Source: Streptomyces uncialis | GTDB taxonomy: Bacteria; Actinomycetota; Actinomycetes; Streptomycetales; Streptomycetaceae | Assembly: GCF_001905345.1 (NCBI RefSeq) | Contig: NZ_LFBV01000002.1 | Span: forward strand, 1,054,001-1,118,000 | DNA length: 64,000 nucleotides | Direction: 5' to 3' | Part shown: positions 37,220 through 48,902 of the stretch, piece by piece | Numbering within the stretch: the first letter of the stretch is position 1 | Layout: each line of letters starts with the position of its first letter | Notes under the pieces: model-generated | The model's input: the letters and a program-made list of their open reading frames with translations, nothing else | The model's database searches: none | What the model was told of the DNA's origin: nothing | Program-made: the position numbers and the translations under genes

Positions 37220-38875
37220 ATGACCTGGATTCACCCGCTCTCGCCCGAGGTCGAGGAGAGCGTGGAAGTGCTCGGGGCCAAGGCGCACGGTCTCGTCGTG
37301 CTCCGCCGTCTGGGACTCCCCGTGCCGCCGGGCTTCGTGATCAGCACGGAGGTGTGCCGCGCCTTCCTCCGCGCCGGACGACTGCCGAGCGGCTTCGGCA
37401 CCCAACTTGCGGCAGCCGTGGCCGACCTCGAAGCCGTCACACATCGCAGGCTCGGCGGTGCGGAACGGCCGCTCGTGTTGTCCGTCCGCTCCGGCGCCAG
37501 TGTGTCCATGCCCGGCATGATGAGCACCGTCCTCAACCTCGGGCTCACCACCGGGGCGACCACCGCTCTGGCCGACGAGACGGGCGACCTTCGGTTCGCG
37601 CTCGACTCACGGCTGAGGTTCCTGACCGGCTTCGCCTCCGAGGTCCTCGGCGTGGGCCCGGCGACCCTGGCGGGCATCGATCATGCGCCCGCCCGACAGA
37701 GCACCAGCACCAGCACCAGCAGCCGTCTCACCCAGGCGATCCATGATGTCGAACGGCTCATCGCGGAACGCGGTGGCGACACCGTGTCCGAGGACGCCGC
37801 CCGGCAGTTGGAGTCGGCAGTGACAGCCGTGTTCTCGTCATGGAACACACCTCGCGCGAAGGCCTACCGCGAACTGCACGGCATCCCGCACGACCTCGGC
37901 ACCGCCGTTACCGTCCAGTTGATGGTGTTCGGGAACCGTGACCAACACAGCGGTACGGGGGTCGCGTTCAGCCGCGACCCCAGCACCGGCGAGCATGTCC
38001 CTTTCGGTGAGGTCATGTTCGGCCGCCAAGGTGATGACGTCGTCTCGGGCACCTCGCTGACCGGTCCCCTGAGCGAACTCGCCGACCGGGAACCCGCCAT
38101 GTGGACGCGTCTGCTGTCCGCCCTGACGCGGCTGGAGGAGCACTATCGAGACGCGTGCTACGTCGAGTTCACCTTCGAGGCGGGCGAGCTGTGGGTGCTT
38201 CAGGTGCGACCCGGACGATTCGTCGGGCGCGCGGCGGTACGCGTCGCGGTCGACCTCGCCGACGCGGGCAAGATCGGGCGCGACGAAGCGCTGCTCCGCG
38301 TCTCACCGCACCACCTCGCCCAGCTGCGTACGCCTCGGATCGCGGCGACCGGACCCGGGGCCGTTTTCACCCGAGGGCTGGGCGCCTCCCCCGGAGTCGC
38401 TGTCGGCCGAGTGGCGACCACCGCCGACAGCGCGGTACGGCTTGCCGCACGAGGACCGGTCGTCCTGATACGGCCGGAGACCTCCCCGCTCGACATGCAC
38501 GGCCTGGCCGCCGCCTCCGGGGTGGTCACCGCTCGTGGCGGCCCGGCCAGTCACGCGGCCGTCGTGGCGCGCTCGCTGGGGAAGCCCGCCGTCGTGGGTG
38601 CCGCGGGTCTCACCGTGGACCCCGTCGGCGGCACCGTCCGGGCAGGCGGACGTACCCTGCCCGAGGGCACCCTCGTCGCACTCGACGGGACGAGCGGAGA
38701 GGTCGTAGTCGGCGAACCTCGCGTCACCACGTCCTCGGCCGACCCTCAGCTGCACCGCTTGCTCGCCTGGGCCGACGACATCACGGCCGACGAGCCCACG
38801 GGCCGCACCGAACCCGAACGCCTCGCCGCGGCCCAGGCCGTCCTCCGCCGAACCGGCCGAGCAGCGACAGGCTGA
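37220..38875 (+). CDS. Pyruvate-phosphate-dikinase-like protein lacking the PEP/pyruvate domain
   Basis: 551 residues from ATG 37220; the ribosome-binding site is weak. The N-terminal nucleotide-binding (ATP-grasp type) domain is present (LSVRSGASVSMPGMMSTVLNLG; VTVQLMVFGNRDQHSGTGVAFSRDP; LWVLQVRPG). The swivelling phosphohistidine domain follows with GGPASHAAVVARSLGKPAVVG, catalytic His445. Full PPDK then has a C-terminal PEP-binding barrel of about 350 residues, which is absent. Shorter PpdK proteins of this kind exist in actinobacteria. It may transfer phosphoryl groups with an unknown partner rather than interconvert pyruvate and PEP. It is probably controlled by the two upstream regulators. 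Confidence 0.82.
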   Translation: MTWIHPLSPEVEESVEVLGAKAHGLVVLRRLGLPVPPGFVISTEVCRAFLRAGRLPSGFGTQLAAAVADLEAVTHRRLGGAERPLVLSVRSGASVSMPGMMSTVLNLGLTTGATTALADETGDLRFALDSRLRFLTGFASEVLGVGPATLAGIDHAPARQSTSTSTSSRLTQAIHDVERLIAERGGDTVSEDAARQLESAVTAVFSSWNTPRAKAYRELHGIPHDLGTAVTVQLMVFGNRDQHSGTGVAFSRDPSTGEHVPFGEVMFGRQGDDVVSGTSLTGPLSELADREPAMWTRLLSALTRLEEHYRDACYVEFTFEAGELWVLQVRPGRFVGRAAVRVAVDLADAGKIGRDEALLRVSPHHLAQLRTPRIAATGPGAVFTRGLGASPGVAVGRVATTADSAVRLAARGPVVLIRPETSPLDMHGLAAASGVVTARGGPASHAAVVARSLGKPAVVGAAGLTVDPVGGTVRAGGRTLPEGTLVALDGTSGEVVVGEPRVTTSSADPQLHRLLAWADDITADEPTGRTEPERLAAAQAVLRRTGRAATG

Positions 38876-38887
38876 CCGCACGCACGA

Positions 38888-38922
38888 CGGCGCGCGGAAC
38901 GCCCCTCCGGTTCCGCGCGCCG
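38888..38922 (+). terminator. Hairpin terminator of the PpdK-like gene
   Basis: A perfect 13-bp stem CGGCGCGCGGAAC (38888-38900) pairs with 38910-38922 around GCCCCTCCG, 13 bp after the stop. Confidence 0.8.
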
Positions 38923-39080
38923 CCACGTCAACTGGCCTGGTGTGTGCGGGGTATGGGCCCGACCGGCGTTGACAAGCCGTGCCACCACCGCGTTGAGTTG
39001 CCCGCGCGATGGTCCGGTCCGGGAGCATCGCGGTGCCCAGGTCCGCTGCGGCACTTCGACAGTCCGGGAGGGGAACCCCG

Positions 39081-39236
39081 ATGGAGCTTCGATTCATAGC
39101 CGGGCCGGTGAGCGTGGGGGCAGGGGGCGTGGCGCTGGCCTTCGCGGACGTAGCCGTCGGGTGGTGGATCGCGTGGACCGTCTGCGCGCTCGTCACGGCC
39201 GCCTCGGTCGCGTACATGATCCGGCTCAGCCGCTGA
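39081..39236 (+). CDS. Small two-helix membrane protein
   Basis: 51 residues from ATG 39081 after GGGAGGGGAACCCC. The sequence is one hydrophobic hairpin (FIAGPVSVGAGGVALAFADVAVG and WIAWTVCALVTAASVAYMI). Function unknown. The strong ribosome-binding site and hydrophobic pattern argue that it is real, although it is short. Confidence 0.55.
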   Translation: MELRFIAGPVSVGAGGVALAFADVAVGWWIAWTVCALVTAASVAYMIRLSR

Positions 39237-39410
39237 ACCGGATGCCGGGTGCGGGGTCGCCCCGCGATATGGGTAGCTGTGCGGCGCGGGCGGGAGCGGT
39301 GTTCCCGTCTGGGTCGGCGCCGGTTCGGCCGGTGGGTGGAGGTCCGAACACCATTGCGGTCCGGACTGGTTGAGCACCTGGTCACGCGACCGCGAGAGGG
39401 CTCGTACCGC

Positions 39411-40049
39411 TCACCCCACCCGCACGCGCCGTTCGTCCACCTCGGCGAGCACGCGGTCGATCCGGCGTGACCTGCGCAGCAGGGCCGGGGCCTTCGCCCC
39501 GGCCAGGGCGAGAAGGGTGACGGGGAGCGGGCGGCCCGCCAGTACGGCCAGGGCGACCGTCCAGGGCGGTATCCCGGCCAGCGCGCACATCACCACGGCG
39601 GCCCGGGGCGTCCACGGCAGCAGCGCGAGAGCGGCCAGCGCCCACCCGCCGTGGCGCTCCACCAGCCCGGCGACCTCCCGTAGTTCCGCCCGGCCCGGCG
39701 CGACGGCGCCCACCGTGTCCAGCAGCCAGGGTCCGGCCGCGTGGACTGCGGTCGCGACCAGGAAGGCTCCCAGTACCGACGCGGCGACGAAGGTCAGGGC
39801 GATCACCCGCCAGCGTCGGGGATGGAGCGCCGACAACCCGATGAGCAGCATCTGGTTGGGCAGGACCGGCAGTACGTAGTCGCTCAGCGGGAAGACACCG
39901 AGCGCAGGAAGGAACCACCGCCGGTGCGCGGCCCGGTCCAGCCGCAGCAGCAGCCGTACCGTGCGGCTGGCGGAGTTCTCCCGGGCGGCGGGAACGGGAA
40001 CGGAAGCGCCGGGGGCCGGATCGGGGACGGGGGCCAGGGACTCAGCCAT
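39411..40049 (-). CDS. DedA/VTT-domain-like membrane protein
   Basis: 212 residues from ATG 40049, overlapping the SDR stop by 8 bp. Several hydrophobic segments include FPLSDYVLPVLPNQMLLIGLSAL and WALAALALLPWTPRAAVVMCALAG. The Pro-rich re-entrant look of the first fits VTT/DedA-like proteins, which act in lipid scrambling or membrane homeostasis. The family call is tentative. It is third in a minus-strand AraC-SDR operon. Confidence 0.6.
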   Translation of the reverse strand: MAESLAPVPDPAPGASVPVPAARENSASRTVRLLLRLDRAAHRRWFLPALGVFPLSDYVLPVLPNQMLLIGLSALHPRRWRVIALTFVAASVLGAFLVATAVHAAGPWLLDTVGAVAPGRAELREVAGLVERHGGWALAALALLPWTPRAAVVMCALAGIPPWTVALAVLAGRPLPVTLLALAGAKAPALLRRSRRIDRVLAEVDERRVRVG

Positions 40050-40791
40050 GGCGCAGGGACCGGTATCCCAGCGACGGCGAGAGGCGCATCAGGGACGGCA
40101 GGAGGCGCGCCTTGCCGACGTAGATCTCCGTCCGGTCCCGGCGGATGCCCTCGATCACCGCGTGTGCCGCCTGCGCCGCGCTGATCTTGCCCCGGCCCCG
40201 GCCACGCGTCATATCGGTGTCCACGAGCGGGAGGACCGCGTCGATCACCCGGATGTGCGGCGCCCCGTCCTCGCACTGGTAGCGCAGCGACCGCGTGAAC
40301 GTCCGCACCGCCGACTTGGCCGCGCAGTACACGGGTGCCGAGGGCTTGGGCACGATGGCGAGTCCGCTGGTGATGTTCACGATCGCGGCCTCGGAACGGC
40401 TGCTGAGATGGGGAAGCAGCCCGGTGGAGAGGGAGATGACGGCGTCCAGATTGACGGCGAGTTCCCGCCGGAGCAGCGGTCGTGAGGCGCGCGGATCGGC
40501 GGTGAGGAAGTCGCTGGGGTTCTGCACTCCGGCGTTGTTGATGACGACCGAGAGTCCGGGGTGGCGGCCGGGCAGTTCATCGCCGAAGGTGTCGACCGCG
40601 TCCGGATCGGAGAGATCGACCACCTCGGCGGACACCCGGTCGCCGTACTCGGCTTGCAGGGCCACGAGGGGTCCGGGCGCGCGGCCCACGGCCACCACAT
40701 GCGCGCCGAGCCCGACCAGCTGCCGGGTCATCTCCCTGCCGATGCCGCGCGCCCCGCCGGTGACGAGCACCGTTGTGCCGGTGAGCTTCAT
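40042..40791 (-). CDS. Short-chain dehydrogenase/reductase (DltE-like)
   Basis: 249 residues from ATG 40791. Classical SDR motifs are all present: TGGARGIG (cofactor), NNAG, and YCAAK with catalytic Tyr-Lys, preceded by NITSGLA with the catalytic Ser. The sequence looks close to the DltE/oxidoreductase group. It overlaps the AraC stop by 4 bp and the downstream gene by 8 bp, so all three are co-translated. Confidence 0.9.
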   Translation of the reverse strand: MKLTGTTVLVTGGARGIGREMTRQLVGLGAHVVAVGRAPGPLVALQAEYGDRVSAEVVDLSDPDAVDTFGDELPGRHPGLSVVINNAGVQNPSDFLTADPRASRPLLRRELAVNLDAVISLSTGLLPHLSSRSEAAIVNITSGLAIVPKPSAPVYCAAKSAVRTFTRSLRYQCEDGAPHIRVIDAVLPLVDTDMTRGRGRGKISAAQAAHAVIEGIRRDRTEIYVGKARLLPSLMRLSPSLGYRSLRHG

Positions 40792-41843
40792 GCGGTCCTT
40801 CTCCTCGCTGCTTCATGGGTACGGGCCGTCGTCCGCGCGTCGGGGCCCGTCCGCACACCCGTCGGCGCATCCGTCCACTCACACGTCCGCTCGTCCGGTC
40901 GCTCGTCCGGTCGCTCGTCCATGTCGGACACCGTGTCCGGGCCGGGTCGCCGGAACGCCGACCTGTAGGCCGCCGGTGTCATCGCGGTGCGGAGCCCGAA
41001 GTGGCGGGTGAAGTGCGGCTGGTCCGCGTAGCCGCAGGCGAATCCGATGACGCCGATGCTGTGGGCGCTCCGCAGGAGCAGCGCCGCGGCGGCCTCCGTG
41101 CGGAGCTCGCCGAGGAGTCCGGTGAAGCCGCCGTCACCCGCCAGCCGCCGTTGGAGGCTCCGCACCGGCAGGCCCAGTTCGGCGGCGAGGGCGGCGAGTG
41201 TCCAGCGCCGGGCGAGATCGGCGCCGAGCAGTTCCCGGGTGCGTGCGACAGCGTCCGTACCGGCCCGCGCCGGGCGCGGGTGCACGGGTGGTGCGGTGCC
41301 GGACCAGGTGAACCGCCAGAGCCCGCCGCCGTGACCGGGCGGTGCCGCCGTGACGGTGCCGTCGGCGAACACAGTGGTCGGCTCCCCGTACCCGGCGCCG
41401 ACGACGAGATCCCGGGCACCGGTCAGCGGCAGCAGCGCGGTCAGTACGCCGAGAACGACCGCGTCCTCGGCGGGTTCGGGCGGTTCCATGGGTGGTCCCA
41501 CATGCTCGGCGACGAGATGTCCCGTACCGGATTCCCGTACCACCACCCGGTGCCGTGAGTGGGTGAACCGCTCCAGCCGCTGCCACCGGGCGAACAGGTC
41601 CCCCGGGCCGACCGCGCTCAGCAGCGCGGACACGGCCGGGTCGGACGGGCTGGCCGGCATCAGTGAGCCTGCCCGCAGCAGCGGCAGCAGCCCGTGATCG
41701 CGCGCCACGTCCCTCAGGAACCGCCGCTTCGCCTCGAACGGCAGCAGCGCCCCGCCGCCCCCCGGAGCGACGACCCGGATGCCCTCACCTGCCAGCGCCC
41801 GCTGGACCAGCGCCACCAGTCTGGCGCTCGCGAACTCGTCCAT
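40788..41843 (-). CDS. AraC-family transcriptional regulator (OruR/AraC-type)
   Basis: 351 residues from ATG 41843 with GGAAGGAGCGC upstream. The C-terminal double helix-turn-helix is clear: WTLAALAAELGLPVRSLQRRLAGDGGFTGLLGELR and SIGVIGFACGYADQPHFTRHFGLRTAMTPAAYR. The N-terminal 200 residues are a ligand-sensing domain of the kind in AraC proteins with a long sensing half. The C-terminus ends with a DERPDERPDERT repeat that does not belong to the fold. It is first of an overlapping operon and probably regulates itself. Confidence 0.88.
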   Translation of the reverse strand: MDEFASARLVALVQRALAGEGIRVVAPGGGGALLPFEAKRRFLRDVARDHGLLPLLRAGSLMPASPSDPAVSALLSAVGPGDLFARWQRLERFTHSRHRVVVRESGTGHLVAEHVGPPMEPPEPAEDAVVLGVLTALLPLTGARDLVVGAGYGEPTTVFADGTVTAAPPGHGGGLWRFTWSGTAPPVHPRPARAGTDAVARTRELLGADLARRWTLAALAAELGLPVRSLQRRLAGDGGFTGLLGELRTEAAAALLLRSAHSIGVIGFACGYADQPHFTRHFGLRTAMTPAAYRSAFRRPGPDTVSDMDERPDERPDERTCEWTDAPTGVRTGPDARTTARTHEAARRRTA

Positions 41844-41853
41844 GACCAGCGCT

Positions 41854-41904
41854 CCTTCCGTCCTCACCGCGTCTTCCGGACACGTTAGGCGGGTTGACGG
41901 AAGG
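41854..41904. promoter_or_regulatory. Inverted repeat in the AraC promoter region
   Basis: CCTTCCGTC at 41854-41862 and GACGGAAGG at 41896-41904 face each other across 33 bp just upstream of the AraC start. The left arm overlaps the ribosome-binding site. Possible self-binding site or hairpin. Confidence 0.35.
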
Positions 41905-41970
41905 TGTCTTGAACGATCGCGCCACCGCATCGGAGGTCCTGCCGGGTACGTACCTCCGGAGCAGTGGGGC

Positions 41971-44085
41971 TCAGGTGTCGATGCGGGAGCGGTCCAGGGT
42001 GGCGGCGGAGCTGGTGATGAACTCCTTGCGCGGGGCGACCTCGTTGCCCATGAGCAGGTCGAAGACCGACTCGGCCGAGTCCAGATCGCCGATGTTGATC
42101 CGGCGCAGGGTGCGGAAGCGGGGTTCCATGGTGGTCTCCGCCAGCTGGTCGGCGTCCATCTCGCCGAGGCCCTTGTAGCGCTGGATCGAGTCCTTGTATC
42201 GGACCTTTCGGCGCCGGTACTCCAGCAGGGTCTGGCGCAGCTCGTTGTCCGAGTAGGTGTAGACGTACTTGTCCTGGCCCTTCTTGGGCTGGACGAGTTC
42301 GATCCGGTGCAGTGGCGGCACGGCAGCGAAGACGCGGCCCGCAGCGACCATCGGACGCATATAGCGCTGGAACAGCGTCAGCAGCAGGCAGCGGATGTGC
42401 GCGCCGTCCACATCGGCGTCCACGAGCAAGATGATCTTCCCGTACCGGGCCGCGTCCAGGTCGAAGGTACGCCCCGAACCCGCTCCTATGACCTGGATGA
42501 TCGCCCCGCACTCGGCGTTCTTCAGCATGTCCGAGACGGACGACTTCTGGACGTTGAGGATCTTGCCCCGGATCGGCAGCAACGCCTGGAACTCGGAGTT
42601 CCGGGCCAGCTTCGCCGTACCCAGCGCCGAGTCACCCTCCACGATGAACAGCTCACTGCGCTCCACATCGTCACTACGGCAGTCCGCCAGCTTCGCCGGC
42701 AGCGACGACGACTCCAGCGCCGTCTTCCGACGCTGCGCCTCCTTGTGCTGACGAGCCGCGATCCGGGTCCGGGCAGCCGCGACGATCTTCTCCATCACGG
42801 CACGGACCTGCTGTTTGTCGTCCCGTTTGGTGGAGGTCAGATATGCCTTGAGCTCCTTGGCGACGACGGCCGCGACGATCCGGGTGGCCGCCGACGTACC
42901 GAGGACCTCCTTGGTCTGGCCCTCGAACTGCGGCTCGGCCAGCCGTACGGTGACGACCGCCGTCATGCCCTCCGTCGCGTCGTCCTTGGCCACGTCGTCC
43001 TCGGCCACGCGCAGCAGCTTCGTGGCGCGCAGCACCTCGTTCACGGTCTTGGTGACCGAGCGTTCGAAGCCGGAGAGGTGGGTGCCGCCCTTGGAGGTGG
43101 CGATGATGTTCACGAACGATTTCACGTTCGTCTCGTAGCCCGTGCCCCAGCGCAGGGCGATGTCCACACCGAGCTCGCGGGTGACCTCGGTGGCGGTCAT
43201 ATGGCCGCGGTCGTCGAGGACCGGGACGGTCTCCTTGAAGCTGCCCGTGCCGGTGAGGCGCAGGACGTCGCAGACCGCCTTGTCCTGGGCGAGGTATTCG
43301 CAGAACTCGCCGATCCCCCCGTCGAAGCGGAAGGTCTCCTCGGTCTTGCCGGACCCTTCCAGGGCGCGCTCGTCGCGGACGACGATCGTCAGACCGGGGA
43401 CGAGGAATGCCGTCTGGCGGGCGCGCTGGTGGAGCGTGTCCAGCGTGAGCTCGGCGTCCTTGAGGAAGATCTGCCGGTCCGCCCAGTAACGCGTCCGGTT
43501 CCCGGTGCCGTTCGCGTTGCGGCTCCGCACCTTCCGCTTGCGCAGCCCTCCGCCCGGGGTGAAGTCGGCGTCCTCACCGGGTCCGGAGTAGTGGCCGGGC
43601 ACGCCGCGGCGGAAGCCGATCAGGTAGGTGTGGCCCGCCCGGTCCACTTCGACGTCGAGGCGGGCCGAGAGGGCGTTGACGACGGAGGCGCCGACCCCGT
43701 GCAGTCCGCCGGAGGCCGCGTACGAGCCGCCGCCGAACTTGCCGCCGGCGTGCAGCTTGGTCATGACGACCTCGACCCCGGAGAGGCCGGTCCGGGGCTC
43801 GACGTCCACGGGGATGCCGCGGCCGTTGTCGCGGACCTCCACGGAGGAGTCCTCGTGGAGGATCACCTCGATGTGGTCGCAGTACCCGCCCAGGGCCTCG
43901 TCGACGGAGTTGTCGATGATCTCCCAGAGGCAGTGCATCAGGCCACGGGTGTCGGTCGACCCGATGTACATACCGGGCCGCTTGCGGACGGCCTCCAGTC
44001 CTTCGAGGACGAGCAGGTGCCTCGCGGTGTAGTCGGAGCCGTCTCCGGCCGGGGTGCGGGGACGGGCGGAAGGCGGGGTGCTCAC
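41971..44085 (-). CDS. DNA topoisomerase IV subunit B-type protein (ParE paralogue)
   Basis: 704 residues from GTG 44085 after TGGAGCG. The GHKL ATPase motifs are [37 protein letters not shown] and GGLHGVGASVVNALS. Toprim motifs are EGDSALGTAKLARN (about 478) and LVDADVDGAHI (about 551), and the C-terminal FKGLGE-type motif reads YKGLGEMDADQLAETTM. Details such as RRINIGDLDSAESVFDLLMGNEVAPRKEF match Streptomyces ParE rather than GyrB, whose equivalent in the next gene differs. It lies where gyrA normally follows gyrB. A 91-bp gap with a hairpin separates the two, so expression may be partly separate. It could be the organism's only parE relocated, or a second copy. Confidence 0.9.
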   Translation of the reverse strand: MSTPPSARPRTPAGDGSDYTARHLLVLEGLEAVRKRPGMYIGSTDTRGLMHCLWEIIDNSVDEALGGYCDHIEVILHEDSSVEVRDNGRGIPVDVEPRTGLSGVEVVMTKLHAGGKFGGGSYAASGGLHGVGASVVNALSARLDVEVDRAGHTYLIGFRRGVPGHYSGPGEDADFTPGGGLRKRKVRSRNANGTGNRTRYWADRQIFLKDAELTLDTLHQRARQTAFLVPGLTIVVRDERALEGSGKTEETFRFDGGIGEFCEYLAQDKAVCDVLRLTGTGSFKETVPVLDDRGHMTATEVTRELGVDIALRWGTGYETNVKSFVNIIATSKGGTHLSGFERSVTKTVNEVLRATKLLRVAEDDVAKDDATEGMTAVVTVRLAEPQFEGQTKEVLGTSAATRIVAAVVAKELKAYLTSTKRDDKQQVRAVMEKIVAAARTRIAARQHKEAQRRKTALESSSLPAKLADCRSDDVERSELFIVEGDSALGTAKLARNSEFQALLPIRGKILNVQKSSVSDMLKNAECGAIIQVIGAGSGRTFDLDAARYGKIILLVDADVDGAHIRCLLLTLFQRYMRPMVAAGRVFAAVPPLHRIELVQPKKGQDKYVYTYSDNELRQTLLEYRRRKVRYKDSIQRYKGLGEMDADQLAETTMEPRFRTLRRINIGDLDSAESVFDLLMGNEVAPRKEFITSSAATLDRSRIDT

Positions 44086-44125
44086 GCGTTCGCTCCAGGT
44101 ACAGAGGATGGGTGGGTGACGCGGC

Positions 44126-44149
44126 CGGGGCCCGCGAGCGCGGGCCCCG
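44126..44149 (-). terminator. Hairpin between gyrB and the parE-like gene
   Basis: A 10-bp stem CGGGGCCCGC (44126-44135) pairs with 44140-44149 around GAGC. It is a possible attenuator on the minus strand. Confidence 0.55.
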
Positions 44150-44176
44150 TACCGGAAAGACGCGACTGCCGTGGGC

Positions 44177-46734
<2,558 letters not shown>

Positions 46735-47481
46735 TCAGCCGTAGGTGTCGCCGGGTCCGGTGCTGCCGGGGGCACGCAAGGGGCCGAAGCGACGGGCGGG
46801 ACCTGTGGGGCCGTGCACCTTGATCAGCTTCACGGTGCCATGGCCCAGGTCCTCGTTCAGCCGGGCCACCAGCTGCGGGGCGAGCAGCCTCAGCTGGGTC
46901 GCCCACGCCGTCGAGTCGCACTGCACGCTCAGGACGCGCTCGTCCTCGTCGTAACGCTGGGGCACACAATGATTGGCCAGATCGTCACCGACGATCTGCG
47001 GCCAGCGGCCCATGACCCCGCCGACCGCCGCCGGGGTCTCCCAGCCGCGCTCGGTGATCAGCCGGTTGATGGCGGCGCCGAGCGCCATCGGGTCGCGCCC
47101 GTCCGCGCGGGCACCGGAGCGCAGCCCGCCGCGGCGCGCCTGCTTCTTCTGGGCCGCCGCGTCTCCACGCGCGCGTGCCTGCTCCTTCGCCGCCCGCAGC
47201 GCGACCCGCGCGAGATCGACACCGCTCGGGGCGGCCGTCCCACCGGCCGGGTCCACCGCGCCGGAGCCGGGGCCGACCGCGCCGGAGCCGGGGCCAGGGC
47301 CGACAGGGCGGGAGCCGACGGGCCCGGGGGCCTGTCGAGGGCCGGAGCCGACGGGACCGCCGGGGAAGGCGCTCCCGGGGCCCGGGAAGGCACCTGGACG
47401 GCCCGTGGCCGCGCCCCCGCGTGCACCGGGTCCCTCGGGGCCGCCCACGCCCCTGCCGCCCGTCGCGCCCATACCGCTCAC
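46735..47481 (-). CDS. dciA: DciA (DUF721) replicative-helicase operator protein
   Basis: 248 residues from GTG 47481, which overlaps the recF stop (GTGA). An N-terminal Gly/Pro-rich low-complexity stretch (about 85 residues) is followed by [63 protein letters not shown], the DUF721 fold. DciA proteins help load the DnaB helicase in bacteria that lack DnaC/DnaI. Its place between recF and gyrB is conserved in actinobacteria. Confidence 0.92.
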   Translation of the reverse strand: MSGMGATGGRGVGGPEGPGARGGAATGRPGAFPGPGSAFPGGPVGSGPRQAPGPVGSRPVGPGPGSGAVGPGSGAVDPAGGTAAPSGVDLARVALRAAKEQARARGDAAAQKKQARRGGLRSGARADGRDPMALGAAINRLITERGWETPAAVGGVMGRWPQIVGDDLANHCVPQRYDEDERVLSVQCDSTAWATQLRLLAPQLVARLNEDLGHGTVKLIKVHGPTGPARRFGPLRAPGSTGPGDTYG

Positions 47482-48599
47482 CGTCGCTCCACCACACCTT
47501 CGGACACCGCGTACCGCGCACCGGCCAGCACGTCGGGCACATCGTCGTCCACGGCCGCCGTCACCAGGACCTGCTCACCCGCCGCCACCAGCTCCGCCAG
47601 CCGCTCCCGGCGGCGGGTGTCCAGCTCCGCGAAGACGTCGTCGAGCACGAGCACCGGCTCATTGCCCTCGGCCCGCAGCAGATCGTACGAGGCGAGCCGC
47701 AGCGCCAGCGCGTACGACCACGACTCGCCGTGGCTCGCGTAGCCCTTGGCGGGCAGCCGGCCGAGCCTCAGCACCAGATCGTCGCGGTGCGGTCCCGCGA
47801 GGGTGACGCCGCGTTCGATCTCCTGCTTGCGGATCCCGGTCAGCGCGGTCATCAGCTGCTCGTACATCTCCTCGCGCGTGTGGCCGCCGCCGGGCGCGGA
47901 CGGCTTGTACTCCAGGGCGAGCGGGCCGCCGCCGGGCGCGAGCTGTTCGTACGCCTTGTCGGCGAGCGGCTGGAGCGCGGCGATCAGATCCAGCCGCTGG
48001 GCGAGGAGTTCGGCACCGACCCGGGCGAGGTGCTGGTCCCAGACGTCGAGGGTCGACAGGTCCAGGGTCCGGCCGCCGTGGCGGCGGGCGAGCGCCGCGG
48101 ACTTCAGCAGGGTGTTGCGCTGCTTGAGGACCCGGTCGTAGTCGGAGCGGACCCCGGCCATCCGGGGGGAGCGCGCGGTGATCAGTTCGTCCAGGAAGCG
48201 GCGGCGCTCCCCGGGGTCGCCCTTCACCAGGGCCAGATCCTCGGGGGCGAACAGGACGGTACGCACTATCCCGAGCACATCACGCGGTCTGACCTGCGAC
48301 GACCGGTTGATCCTGGCGCGGTTGGCCCGGCCCGGGTTGATCTCCAGCTCGACGAGCTGCTGCCGCTCGCCCTGGCGGACGTTGGCCCGCACGATCGCCC
48401 GCTCGGCGCCCATCCTGACCAGCGGAGCGTCCGAGGAGACGCGGTGGCTGCCGAGGGTGGCGAGATAGCCGACGGCCTCGACCAGATTCGTCTTGCCCTG
48501 TCCGTTGGGTCCCACGAAGGCGGTGACACCGGGGTCCAGCGGGACCTCGACCCCGGTGTACGAGCGGAAGTCGGCCAGCGACAGATGCGTGACGTGCAT
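47478..48599 (-). CDS. recF: DNA replication and repair protein RecF
   Basis: 373 residues from ATG 48599. Walker A is [13 protein letters not shown] (about 32), the ABC signature region lies near [12 protein letters not shown], and Walker B reads [13 protein letters not shown] near the end. RecF helps load RecA at gaps and shields forks. It is translationally coupled to dciA downstream. Confidence 0.97.
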   Translation of the reverse strand: MHVTHLSLADFRSYTGVEVPLDPGVTAFVGPNGQGKTNLVEAVGYLATLGSHRVSSDAPLVRMGAERAIVRANVRQGERQQLVELEINPGRANRARINRSSQVRPRDVLGIVRTVLFAPEDLALVKGDPGERRRFLDELITARSPRMAGVRSDYDRVLKQRNTLLKSAALARRHGGRTLDLSTLDVWDQHLARVGAELLAQRLDLIAALQPLADKAYEQLAPGGGPLALEYKPSAPGGGHTREEMYEQLMTALTGIRKQEIERGVTLAGPHRDDLVLRLGRLPAKGYASHGESWSYALALRLASYDLLRAEGNEPVLVLDDVFAELDTRRRERLAELVAAGEQVLVTAAVDDDVPDVLAGARYAVSEGVVERR

Positions 48600-48902
48600 G
48601 GTCGGGGGCCGACCTCCCCTGTGTGGGCGGGCCCCGCCGGTCGGCGGAGCGGTCCGGGACCTGTGGGGCCCGGGTGCGGACGGTGGTCAGGTGCCCGGAC
48701 CGGTGGGTCCGGGACGGGCGGCCGGGCCGCTGCCGCCACGGCAGTCACCCGCGGCGGGCGGAATCCGGCGCCGCCGTCGCGGGCCGATGCCCCTGGGGGC
48801 CGGTTCCGTGACGGTCCGGCCGCCCTGCGGCAGCCGGGCCGTGGCGTCCGGCCGGGCCCTGCGAGCGCCGGGCACAGGCCGACGTCCGCCGGAACCGCCG
48901 GA
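48600..48902. other. Intergenic stretch before gnd
   Basis: 303 bp rich in GGTCCGGGAC and GGCCGG words, with several overlapping short inverted repeats. It probably contains the gnd terminator region and the recF promoter. No gene seen. Confidence 0.45.
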
